Source: Echria macrotheca (Eukaryota > Ascomycota > Sordariomycetes > Sordariales > Schizotheciaceae). From it: DNA of 64,000 nt. The stretch is taken from NCBI GenBank assembly GCA_030411725.1, contig MU839832.1, positions 434,001-498,000 of the forward strand. Reading direction: 5' to 3'. Numbering within the stretch: the first letter of the stretch is position 1; each line of letters opens with the position of its first letter. Below are positions 47,249 to 58,546 of this stretch, piece after piece. The position numbers and the translations under genes are program-made. Below the pieces are notes generated by a model that saw only the letters and a program-made list of their open reading frames with translations, did no database searches and was not told the DNA's origin.

Positions 47249-47919
47249 TGTGCAGCTGCTTGACATAGATCAGAGAAAACTCCTTGGTTTCTTGTAGGTT
47301 TTATATCCGTACTGAGTGGTCGACTTCCCGGGACATGGTGATCACTGCATCGCATCGGCTTGAGGATAGATTACATCCTGAAGTTATTTGGACTTGTGGA
47401 CTAGACTCTAAAAGTGCAGCATTTGACGACTCAATATTCCGTACAACCGGATATACAGAATACAGAGCGTAAATACGGATTCCCGATCTCTCTCACTGCA
47501 TCATATCATTCTTCCATCTTCACAAGGTATCACCGAGAAAAGTTCCCATAATAAAAAGGACATGACAAACTCTAGAATATATTTAGACTAACGCGCTTCA
47601 GCGTGTATACACAAATACATAGTATGTATCAGAGTACCACCCGCTCACTAGCTGTAACCCACCCGATCGATCCATCCATCCTACGTATCTCGCTCTCTCT
47701 GTCCGCTGGAGACTCTGAAAAATCCCTTCCCCCATACCGTGTTATCCTCATGCGCCAAATAAAATAAAATACACATTTCCATTCCATTGCCTTCCTTCAT
47801 CCACCCCATCCTAGGAGACTCGAGAATCGACACATCAAAAGAAGCAGCCACCCCAACGTCAAATAGTCCTATCGACATACCTAGACGTGACACCCATCCC
47901 TAGACTCTATAAAAAATCA
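47066..47919. other. Convergent intergenic region with dinucleotide repeats
   Basis: About 850 bp between tail-to-tail midasin and Yta7 genes. It includes the compound repeat at 47200-47252 and AT-rich putative 3' UTRs. No gene seen. Confidence 0.55.
47200..47252. repeat. Compound microsatellite (CT)n(GT)n
   Basis: About fifteen CT units run directly into about eleven TG units. The tract is intergenic, just beyond the midasin stop codon. Confidence 0.95.
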
Positions 47920-50900
47920 TCACACCCTTGAGACCCCAGCAGCAGCAGCCGCCGCCTCCTTGGCCCTCTGCCTCTCCTCCTCCCTTCGCAGCACAATATA
48001 CGGCCTCGAGTCCTCATCCTCCTCTTCCACCTGTGCACCCTGCGACTTATCCCCGGCCTGACTCCCCTCGAGCATGCCCTGGACGAGCTCAATATCGCCA
48101 ATGGTATCGTTAAACACCGACGTCAGCGCCGACAGAACCTTCATACGGTTCCACTCGCCGCGCGTGCGCCAGATCTCGTCCATCAGCTCGCGGTTGATCT
48201 GCTCGAGCTGCTCGACGCTGCAGCCCGACGTGCGGTCGACCAGCATGGCCAGAAACTCGCTCGTGCGTCCGTCGTGGATCACGGGCTGCTGCGACGAGCC
48301 GACCGATGTCGACCCAGAGTGGCGGAGCGATTGGGTCCCGCCGCTGCTGGGCGTCGGTCTGCTGTTGTTACCGTTGCTATTGCTGCTCACGACGGACGGC
48401 TCGTCGTTAAGAATGTTGCCCAGGCTCGTGACGTTGTGCGACTTGTTGGAGCTGCTGCGGGCGCTGCCGCCACCACTACCGCTACCGATAATGCGCTGGG
48501 ACGACGATGGCGCCTCGCTGCCTTCTTGACTGAGGTTGAGACCCATGTCTGGGTAGCCGATGTGGATGCCCATCCGCGGCTGGATGAGGCCTTGTGCGAG
48601 ACCAGCAGCCTGAGAGTGCGCCCAGTCCCGCTCGCCCGACGTCGCCTGGCTAGGCAACGAGTTGAGCGAGTTCCGGTTCTGGGATTGCGTGTCGATGAGA
48701 AGCGTGTCATCCTCCACATTGCTGTTGTTGAGACCGTTGGTGTGCTGCGTATTGCTGTGCTGCGTGCTCCAGTTGACCTCGCCACGGTTCGTCGATGGCT
48801 CTGACGTCTTGGTAGTTGACGCGTCATTCGCAATGGCTGACGGTGACACTCCAGGCGGCACCGTCGTGACGGCAGAACGCTGCGACATCTGGGTTCCAGC
48901 GACAGCCCTGGTCGAGTCTCCGAGCGACCGGGGTGGAGGAGGACCTCCCCAAGAAAACGGCGTGCCGCTTGGCTGGCTAACCTGAGCTTGCGTGTCGGCA
49001 TTTACATCGCTCATGACCACATCTTCGCCGTCCTGTCCCGATGCCGATGTGCCATTGGTCAGCGGATGCGACGATCCCGTATGCCCATTCGACTTGGGAC
49101 TCATGACCATAAAACGAGCCCCGGTGGTAGCAGCCGTCCGCGGCATGGGTAATCCAATTCCTACTGGACCCTGAGAATCGCTGTCGCCGTCGGGGAGATC
49201 GGTTTGGATCAGGTCAACCATCGGCTGCAACGCCTTTCTCTTGCGCTCTTTCTCTTCGGCCTCCTTGACTCGTTGCAGCTGCCTCTGGTAGATCTCCTCG
49301 AAGCGGATACCTTGGTTGGAAAGAGCCTGGCCAATGTCGTGAACATCCACCTCGACATTCGTCCGCAGCTCATTAGCCTTGAGCGTCCTGTCCCTGTCGC
49401 CGATATTCTTGGCGTCCAGGTACAGTCTATTGATGTCCTTGTAAAAGTCGATTGGGCGCGCATAGTAGCCATTGGCCAATCGCTCTTCAATCGTTGTGGT
49501 CTCCAAGTTGTAAAAGAACTTGCCAGTGGCCGTATCCCGGATACCTTGGGTGCCCTCCTTGTCTTTTGCAATCTCAAACGGCCTCTGCTCGGCGCCGACA
49601 ATGTCCGGCCGCACAAAGTTGGGATCCGACTCATCGAAGAGGTATGCGATCTGAGCAAAAGGAATGACTGGCTGCCTGAATTTCCGGTACTTGCGGTGAA
49701 TCTGGTCCATAATCGGTTGCAGTCGCATCTTCAGTAGGTTCAGATGGTGAAGATCAGCCTTGCGCTGCGCCTTGATTTCCTCCTTGGTGAGTTGCTTCGG
49801 AGGCGGTGGCGGCGCAACGGGCAGGTCTTCGAGAACACGCTTCTTCCGGTCCGCAGGGTCCGGAAACTCTGGAGGTGACTTCCGCAGATGGGCGATGATA
49901 TTGCCAAAGAACTCGGTCCGGTTTTGCTATCACCAAATTAGCGACACGTTCTGGGAGAGTGAAGAGCTCAACATACCTCGTTTGGCCGATCGACGACGGC
50001 GCGATTCCTCTTCGAAAAGCCAAACAAAGATTGGAGCAGTCCTTGATCAAGATCTTCGGGATTGGTCTCAGATGTCCCTAGCAGCAACACCGGGTCGGCT
50101 GGGGGTATGGTTCTCAACATGGTGGTGAAGGTGGTGGTTGCCGCCTCCCCAATGCTAGCCCACCAGACGTCGACGTTGGGAATAAATATGACACTCGGTT
50201 TATGCCGTCTGACTTCAGTAAAAAGTCCTACGATGACTTGCTCGCATGGCTGTGAAATGGTTAGCAATGGTCTGGTATTCGGGATATTCACAGGCTTACC
50301 CTTCCGTCACCGAGCAAGGTGGCCAAGTCGAAATGCTGAATATGGACTCCCTCTAGGTGATGCAACACCGCTGCGGCCAGATAGCTCTGACCCATACCAG
50401 GCACACCCGCGATGAGCAGCCTGGGACGGAAGATGCGGGAACGCTCGAATTCTTGATGCATGGCTTCCTTTCCAAATCCATGGTCGGCATCATTCGGCTG
50501 TTCGTACATGGCTTCCTCCAGAGCCGTGACCTTTTTCGGCCGTGGCAGGATATTGTCCAGTACACTCAGGATGGTATCGTACTGGTCCTTCAACAACGGC
50601 TCAATGGAACGGGGGAGAGGTGTCGCCGAAGACGAGCTTGAGCGCTCCGAAGAGGGTATCATTTTCTTGGCCGACAGGATGAAATCTGTGGCGTGGATAG
50701 TAATCTTCTCGGGATCGACGACAAGCTTCTCTGTTGATGAGTAAATCTGGGGGTAAGTCCTCTGAATGGCATTCAGCGCAGCCTCGGTACAAAGAGCTCG
50801 GAGATCAGCACCGCCATAGCCCTTGGTATTCTCGGCGAGCTTGTCTTTGAACCCAGGCGAGATGCCCCAGTCCTTGGTGTGGATGTCGAGGATGGCCCGA

Positions 50901-53266
50901 CGCGCTTCCAGGTCTGGTAGAGGGAAATAGAATTCTCTGTCGAATCGTCCAGGACGTCGGAGAGCAGGATCGATATTATCGGGTCGGTTCGTGGCACCAA
51001 TGACAATGACTTGGCCGCGACCATCCATGCCATCCATCAAGGCGAGCAAAGTCGAAACAATGCTGGCATGGATCTGTTCCTGCTTACTCGACCGGACAGG
51101 CGCGAGACCGTCGATTTCATCGAAGAATATGATGCTGGGCTGCGTCCTGCGCGCCTCCTCGAACAGCAGCCGAAGCTGCTTCTCGGCTTCACCCACCCAC
51201 TTGCTGAGGGCATCGGCTCCCTTCCGCATATAAAAGCTGATCTTGCGGCCTCCAATGCCAACTGAATTGGCGAGGGCTCTGGCGAGAAGCGTTTTACCAG
51301 TACCAGGAGGACCGTGGAAGAGGACACCCCTGGGTGGTGTTACGTGAAACTTGAGGAACAGCTCAGGGTAGAGGAGAGGAAGCTGGACCATCTCCTTGAG
51401 TTGGTCGATATGGCCTTGTAGTCCTCCCACTTTGCTGAAGTCAACACTCATATCGACGCCAAGGGGATCGGCATCAGCAAAGGCTTTCTGGTTCTTGAGC
51501 TTGCCAACGTTCGGGGTGGCCCCTCCAATCCCTCCCAAGGTGTCGTTATTAGCCGGGCCGAGAGGATTGAAGAGGCCGACGGGGGGAGCGGCTGAGGTCG
51601 GCGTCATGCCGACGGTGCCTCCGATTCCAGATCGTTGGACCATCTCGTCGTCGCTGCTGTCCGAATCAACGCCACCCGTGGCGCCGGTGCCCCACGGGCC
51701 GCCAAGCAAAGCGCCTGGTCCGCCTCCGCCGCCGAACGGGCCATAAGTACTGTTGAAATTGCGCTCCCATACTTGGTTTCCGCCATTTTTCCCGCCTCTC
51801 CGGCCTTTGGCGGGAGTTTGGGTGGGTTCCTCTTCCTCGTCCACTTCGAGTGCTGCGAGGTCAATAGCCGGGATGCTGTAATCCACTGGCTTGGTGCGCC
51901 GCTTTTTGGTGAGACGCTCTTCGTATTGTATCGATGGCGAGCGCCGACGTCGACGAGGCCGCGACCTGGAGCTCTCTCTAAGTTCCTCCAGCTCCTCGGC
52001 CATTTCGTCCTTGTCGAGCTCTACCTCTTCGTCTCCTGAATCGGGACGCGACCGCCGAGTCTTGCGAGAGCTTCTGCTCCGACCCCCGCGGCCCCTAGCC
52101 GGTGTGGGGCTCGAAGAATCATCTTCACCCGTGGTGGCAGCAGTTGGCCCTTTTTTGGCCGAGGCCTCAGAAGCAGACATTTCGGCTTCGCCCGATTCGT
52201 CGCCGGGTTCAAAGTCGCTACTGGGCTCCTGAACATTCTTCTTGCCGCGTAGCTGCGACTTCCGCCTAAGTCGTCGTCCTTTACCGTTCTCTGGCTCGGG
52301 TTCAGCCTCTTCTGCTGTAGAAGGAGCTGAGGCAGCGGCGCGGCCAGCCCGTGTTCTCCGTGTGACCGGGACGTCGTCATCGTCGTCGTCTCCGTCTTCC
52401 GCGGCCTGTTCCGCTACTTCGGCGGCCACATCTTCCATCTTTTCGTCACCGGACACGTCGGCTGCAGCTTCGGGCTCAGCTGCTTCCTCTTCCGGGCTAC
52501 GATGTTCATCGTCGCTAGGAGCAAGCTCATCTCGGCCGTCGACACCTTCGGGAGGCTGCCGCGGGTCACTCTCCTGCGTGGCTTCTTGAATTGGCTCTGG
52601 TGGTCTCTTCAAGCCTTTGGCACCGCGTGTGGCTCTAGTCGTGCGGGCAACTGTTTCGGGGCTCCTGCTGCGCGACGCGCGTGCAACCTGGACATGTCGT
52701 CCCGAGTTCGACAGCTCTACCAGTGGCTCCTCGGTCTCTTCGGTTCTAGCCCTAGTGCTCCGACGGGTTGGGGGAGGCATGGCCGGCTCCCGCTTGACAC
52801 GTTGGCTGCGGGGATTCGTTTTGAGAACTACGATTCGCGAAGGTCTCGGGGCTGGGTCCGGCACGTCGCCTTCCTTAGTAGCGCTGTCCGATTGCGCCGG
52901 CTCCTCGTCCTCGTCTTCGCTGCTCTCTTTGTACGACTGATGTTTGACGGCCGCTTTCCTCATTCGACGCCCGCTCGATGTTATCGGCAGGTCTTCGTCT
53001 TCTTCGTCGTCGTCATCATCCTCTACGAAAGAGTTTTCGTCTCCGCTTTCGGAAACCTCATCCTCATCGTCTTCAATATCGGAACCTCGGTATCGGGAAC
53101 TTCGCGGACGAGATTTTCCACCACTTGTTCTCCTCGACTTGGAGGAGCGGGACTTCTTGGAGGACCTGGGCGGGCGGTCATCGGTCGGGTCAAAGTTTTC
53201 ATCCTCGGGATCCGACGCATTAGGGTCGAAGTTCTCGAGGATGTCACGCTTTCGCTTAGAGGGCAT
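47920..53266 (-). CDS. yta7: Yta7/ATAD2-type bromodomain AAA ATPase
   Basis: Exons 53266-50300, 50249-49977 and 49926-47920 give about 1,748 aa. The ATG at 53266 begins MPSKRKRDILENF; an upstream in-frame TTG is not used. Residues 1-430 are highly acidic and basic, disordered, as in Yta7. AAA1 is canonical: HGPPGTGKT near 650, IIFFDEIDGLAP near 713, and ATNRPD with an RRPGRFDREF arginine-finger region. AAA2 is degenerate: its Walker A position reads GVPGMGQS with Gln in place of Lys. The bromodomain lies at about 1110-1230 (FAQIAYLFDESD, YYARPIDFYKDINRLYLDA, ANELRTNVE). The remaining C-terminus is Ser/Asn-rich followed by a helical end. The family forms hexamers that evict or unfold histone H3-H4 at nucleosomes. 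Function is assigned with confidence from domain order. Confidence 0.96.
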
Positions 53267-55336
53267 GGTGACGGCCGTAGATACAATGGCGCTTTCCAAC
53301 CCAAGGGCGATGAATAACGACTGGAAGCAGGACGAGACGGCCGGTCAACGCCTGTCAAGCGGTGCAAACAGTGGCAGTCAGAACGCTAGGAGGACGCTAT
53401 TCAAGGCGTATACACATCAGCATTACCGCAGGAGCGGACGGGAGGCACGCGATAATACCCAGACATTTGTGACGAAACAACAATTTTGACAGGAGAGCGC
53501 AAGCGGCTGAGGGGGGAAAGGGAGTGAGACTGGGCTTACACACAATCGCGATGGATGCTTCGCGACACACAATGCCCGAATTCAACACCTTTATCATCGA
53601 CGATGAGGTCTTGAGAAGAAGGGACGGCGAGAAAAGTTGTTGAACAAAAGTTGGTCTTGGTGGGAGGGCGCAGACGTCGAGTATCGCCAAAGCCGACTTC
53701 CGAGGGAGAAAAAGCAAGAGAAAAAGGGCGTGAACGCCGCGTTTCCAAGGAGGAAATAAGTCAAGCCAGTAGCGATTCCCAACAGACGGTGGGAAAGTCC
53801 AAATCGTGATGCTTCCGCGAGAAGAAGGCGAGCTGGCAGAATTGAAAGACGAAGGCAAAGGCGAGCGCCAACCAGTCGCAGCTCCGCTCTCTCCGTCGCG
53901 CGCGTCCATTTCGCGGGACGGGTTTGCCTTGAATGGCACGCCCCCAGCCAATCAATCGCCAGGATTTTGAAAACGCCCCACATATTCTGGCCCGAGCGCG
54001 CAGGCAGCCAGCCCCCTTTGCGAATCACTTCACAAAAACCGCACTTCCTATTGTCACGATGCGGCCTCAATAGACCGCGTCGCAAACCTGATTCAACGCA
54101 TTGTCGAGCCATTTTGCAAAAATCTGCAAAGATAATGGCAGGAGGTTATTCAGCTCGGCCGTAGGCATCGCCGCATCACATTTGCACATAAAATCAACCA
54201 TGGGCGAAATGGCAATTCCAACGGGCGCAATTCGCAAAGCCAGTCTTGAGACGCGCTCGAAAAGCATCGCGAAAGTGGTTTTTGAAGTCATGAGTGGCGT
54301 CATAACTGGCGGTTGACGTGGGCGTTGGGACGTTTGTGTGGGGATGCGGCTCAACGGGTGCTGCCACGGCTGTCCAAAAAAAAACAAGGGACCGACCCGA
54401 CCGAAAGCCAGTCCTCTCGGCCCAGGTCAGCCCTGTTAACACCAGGACCCGGGTCGGCTTCGGATCGAGTTTGACGGCGTTGTGTCCCTCTCTCAAAGCG
54501 CGGGCTCCGCGTTGGCATCTCCGCTCTGATAACGACCTCTCAGATATCTGAAATCGGCATCACCCGGAGCCTCGGAGAGCGGAAATGAGGACGAAATCAT
54601 GACACTATATATTATTGATACATGTTCCATTTGTTGATGTTCAACCCGGTGCTTCTGATGCCGAACAACGGCCAAGAGACACTGACTGGCACAAGTTTAG
54701 AGTTCAGCATCACGAAGTCGGGCCGCAACTTCCCCGCGGTGGAACCGGCCAATCACGGGCTAGCGCACGGGCCACCTAGGAGATGCCGGCTTTCAAGCAA
54801 CAGATCAACTTCGCGAGAAAGGTTAAATTGAAGCCCTGAATTTCACCTTACCGTTGCTTTGACTACCTCTGAATCCGTTTTGCAAAATATGCCTTGTTAA
54901 TCATGATCCCCCTAGGAATGTGCCCTGGGTATGGCCGTGGAAACAAAGCTGTACTTTCTGCTCCCCTGCATCTGAGGGCACTGTAGTGTCTAGCCTGGAC
55001 CGAGGAAACGGAACCTCCAGTACCAATACGTACATCTGATCGATGATGACGGCAAGCGGGATTCAGCATTGCTTCCTATTCGACATCGCAAAGCCCTGAA
55101 CCGGAGGTCAGAGCAACATGGCTGCTCGATAATTGTGCAAACAGAATGAGCTAACCTTTGGTTCATGTGTCATTGTATGTCATCGTTCTAATCTGACCGA
55201 TTCTGCCAAGGTAATGCTGGAAGCTCAACCTTCCGACAGCGCTATGCTAGCTTTTCTGCTCACAAGAGCCGGACACCATCCCAATCAGACACACCGAGGC
55301 GTCAGACACCCATATCCCTCGCTCAGTTGGGTTCCT
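53267..55336. other. 2.07-kb intergenic region
   Basis: Lies between two co-directional minus-strand genes and must contain the Yta7 promoter and the RPA49 3' UTR. The longest frames (for example 53397-53951 on the minus strand) have no domain-like features and no sensible splice joins. No repeat or RNA gene recognised. Confidence 0.45.
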
Positions 55337-56757
55337 CTATCTTTTACTCTGTCGCGCCTGGCGAACTTGAGGAAACTGCAGCGGAAGCATCAGCTTCGCG
55401 ATGTGCTCTTGCTTCCCGGCCTTCTTTGACTGCGTTATCCGCGCCCCGATCTCCATGAAATACTGATTAAGCACCTTTGGCTCCATCTTCAAATCTTCTC
55501 TCAAATCCATCGTGTTGACTTCGTAGTTGTCAATGAGGCATGCGAACACGCAGATGTGTGTCATGAGCAGGTCGATATGCGCCTTGCGCATGACGCCATT
55601 GTCCGAGAATTTCCGTCGGATGCTCTCAATCACAACATCGGGTGTCCCGGGCATCGAGGTTCTGAGCATATCTCGCTTGGCGATCGACTTGGTGCCACGT
55701 TCCTTGCCCGGCCTCGCCGTTGCCAAAAAGATTATCATGCACAGGAGATATCGCATAACCTTGAGCCGCTGCGTGGCATTCTCGTTATGCGCCACACGAT
55801 TGATGCGGTGGGCAACAAACCGTGAAGGGACGTTGATGGGTTCCTTTGCCTTGACAGCCTCTTGCCACTCCAACACAGGTATCGCGTTGAGTATTTCTGC
55901 CCCAATAATCTCTGTCGGAATATAGACGTCTTGAATCACTTCGGCATCGTAGTGGCCTCTCGGCACTGGACGTGCGTCCTCGATCGCAGCTTGGAGGTCC
56001 TCGCGTGTGGCCATGTTTTCGGTAGCATCTTTGATGGTATCCATAAGGACCACGTCCCCTGTCCCCATCTTGGACGGATCGCCGCTTGCAACGAGAGTAT
56101 TCTCGGTGACGGATTTGAGCGCCTTCTTGGCTTTCCTCGTGCCGAACGCCTCGCCCAGCTCTGTTTTCATGTCGAAATGAGCCTGCCCATTATCAGCTGG
56201 CGTCCACAGAAAGACAAAAGCATCAATCCTACCTGTCTGGCGGCCGGCGCCTTGAACGCCTCATCCGAAGCCTTTCGTGCCCTGGCAGAACCCCGCACCA
56301 GCATCCTCCTGGACTCGACCAGTTCCATCTTTCCGGTGTTAGGGTCGAGGATACCAATGAAGTGTCGCAGTGCCGTCTCCGTGCCTTTCAGCCGGTCCTC
56401 CCGGCCCGTGTAGTCCACGAATTGGTGTGACGTCGAATGTAGAGCCGTCTCGGCCGGGGGGCCTTTGTTTTTTCGCTTGGGGTTCTGAAATCTGTCGTAG
56501 GGGCGGAACACGACATCTGTCAGAGTACTCCCCTCGGTGACAGCTTATCCACAGGTTAGCATACCCTTCGATCAAAGATGGGTAGCGCGCCACTCACCGA
56601 GGACTGGAGTTGCAAGAGGAGGCCTGACGAGTTTGGAGATCTGGAGTTCGCGGACAGTACCAGAGCCAGATTTTGACTTGGATCCGACTTTTGATTTTTT
56701 GGTTTGAGATGAGGCATCCTCAGAGCTCTTCCTTTTTTTCGACCCCGAGTCTCCCAT
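55337..56757 (-). CDS. rpa49: RNA polymerase I subunit RPA49
   Basis: Exons 56757-56598, 56543-56233 and 56182-55337 encode about 438 aa. The N-terminus is Lys/Ser-rich (KKRKSSED, KKSKVGSKSKSGSG), probably nucleolar targeting. The middle matches the Rpa49 dimerisation module (FRPYDRFQNPKRKN, LRHFIGILDPNTGKMELVES). The C-terminal half matches its tandem winged-helix region (IPTEIIGAEILNAIPVLEW, VPSRFVAHRI and the terminal LMLPLQFPQVRQ). RPA49 pairs with RPA34 and supports initiation and elongation by Pol I on rDNA. It lies upstream of Yta7 and downstream of RPL41 on the same strand. Confidence 0.93.
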
Positions 56758-57632
56758 CGTTGTGGTTAAATTAATCCGTCTGCCAAAAATGTTGACTTTG
56801 GCAAGTTTTCTGGCGATAGAGGGACCAAGCATGGGTGCAGCAGCCAAAATTTTGTTTTCTGCCGGCAGTTGGGCCCGCACCTGTTCACCGCCTTTGTAGC
56901 CCGCCAAACGACATCATCAGCGGCTGACTTTCGGGCAACACTTCCATGAGCTTTAACTACTAGCAAAGCTTCATTGCCGCTGAAATACTAATACTCGCTA
57001 CAGAGGTCTTGGACTAGAAATGGCCGGGCATCTGCCGAAACACCGGGCGGCTGTTGCTTCAATTGCTGATGGATCACATCACATCTACAATACCTGCCAC
57101 AGCTCATACTACAGCATCGTTGACGTCGGGCGCGAGTGGGATAGAGTTGGACTACTAAAGTGTCAAAGCTTGTTTACGAATACGGAAGCAAAATAGCTTA
57201 GTACGCCCATGTCAGAATCATTCAGACGAGCACAGTAGTCACAGGTAGGCACGTTCATAAGCTTGAAGCAGATGGTGTCGAAGCCAGGTGACTTGATTGT
57301 GTTCGCAAGTTCTCAAGATGCTAAACTTGCATTTTAGGCTTCGGATCCTCGCAAACACTGCGAATGTCCAGCTCAACCGTAATTGACATGCAACCAGCCA
57401 GTGCCAAAATGATCATCCACCACGCCAACCCATTCCGTACATGCCATGCTGTGCAGGTGTAGAAGCTACGGGCCAGACGACACCCGGATACCAAGATGAA
57501 CTTCCTCCAAGTGACGATGTATTGGCGTCGCGACGAACGCCGTTGTCAAGGTTATTGTAGCTTGTGCTCAATTCGTCGGGAGCTCGATCGTGTGAAACTG
57601 ATTGCTGGTTGAGGTCGAGTGGTTTGCAGTGT
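56758..57632. other. Intergenic region between RPL41 and RPA49
   Basis: About 870 bp holding the RPA49 promoter and the RPL41 3' flank, both minus strand. No gene or repeat recognised. Confidence 0.5.
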
Positions 57633-57760
57633 TTATTTGCTGCGGAGGGGTCAGTGGCCGGTCAAGCTCTGGAGGAGGGGCTAGCTTACGATCGCGCCCT
57701 CATCTTTCTTCTCTTGCGCTTGAGGCGTCGGACTCTCTTCTTTCTCCACTTCGCTCTCAT
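57633..57760 (-). CDS. rpl41: 60S ribosomal protein eL41
   Basis: The ATG at 57760 begins the nearly invariant 25-residue Arg/Lys peptide of eL41 (starting MRAKWRKKRVRRLKRK). The coding part has two exons, 57760-57690 and 57639-57633. The intron (57689-57640, donor GTAAGC, acceptor CCGCAG) splits the penultimate Ser codon, so the last exon codes only the end of Ser plus Lys and the TAA stop. Without splicing, a stop follows the penultimate Ser. A second intron in the 5' UTR is likely at 57826-57770: donor GTAAGA, branch TACTAAT and acceptor TTCCAG, nine nt before the ATG. eL41 sits at the subunit interface of the cytosolic ribosome. The gene is easily missed because it is so short. Confidence 0.93.
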
Positions 57761-58546
57761 CTTGAATTCCTGGAAGGAATTAGTATCAACTAGGCGCAGT
57801 GTTGGAGGATGGCGGGAGTTTCTTACGAGTTCGTGATGAGAAAGTTGTTGGTGAGGAGGAAAATCTCAGGATGGGAATTGGGAGGGGAACTTTTGTTATC
57901 TAGGGCAAGAGGGTTGGAGCCCTGTGGGGTAGGATCAGGTGACGGCGGTTAGACCATGTGCGAAAAGTGACGTTTTGTGTTTCAGCACTGTGCATCCTCT
58001 GACCCAAGCTCCCTCAGCTTCGAGAGCTCTGTTGGATTGCAAGGACTGCGCACAATGGGAGTGAAAGTGCTGTCCTATTGGCTAACTCTGCGGAAAAGAA
58101 TTCCTTATATACATCTTCCTGACTACCACATGCCAGACCCTTACTATCGAAGTCGGCACGTAATCGAGGTCGGAAATAGCCGGGCCCATTAGGGCCTACA
58201 GTGGCCGGCTGCATCCCTCAGGCGCTGTTATGCTGTTTTTATAGTGGTCGGTTCCGCATGTGACTGATCGGAAAGTCCACCAAGCTCCAGCTCCACAAGG
58301 AGTCCCGCGAACAGCCCGCGAGGAAGGTGGGAAAAGTTCACCTTCCAAGGTCAAATCACGGGATGCTCTTTCCCAAGACACTCTAGACCAGACAAGATGC
58401 CCAATATGAAAATTTTCAAGCTGCTGAAACGGCCAGGTTCAACCTCACCCACGCGTGGCCATCAGTGATGCTGCCGGAGTTCGTTGCTCGCAGTCGTTCC
58501 CAACAATATACTCCTATTTCATGTCCAGCATCTTCTTGTCCGTATC
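57761..58546. other. Divergent promoter region of RPL41 and the FHA kinase
   Basis: Includes the RPL41 5' UTR intron (57770-57826) and its promoter on the left, with an AGGG...CCCT inverted motif near 57910, and the kinase promoter on the right. No further gene seen. Confidence 0.5.

Noticed and set aside
53397..53951. 184-codon minus-strand frame upstream of Yta7
   Set aside because: No conserved features and no convincing start context; it lies in promoter sequence.
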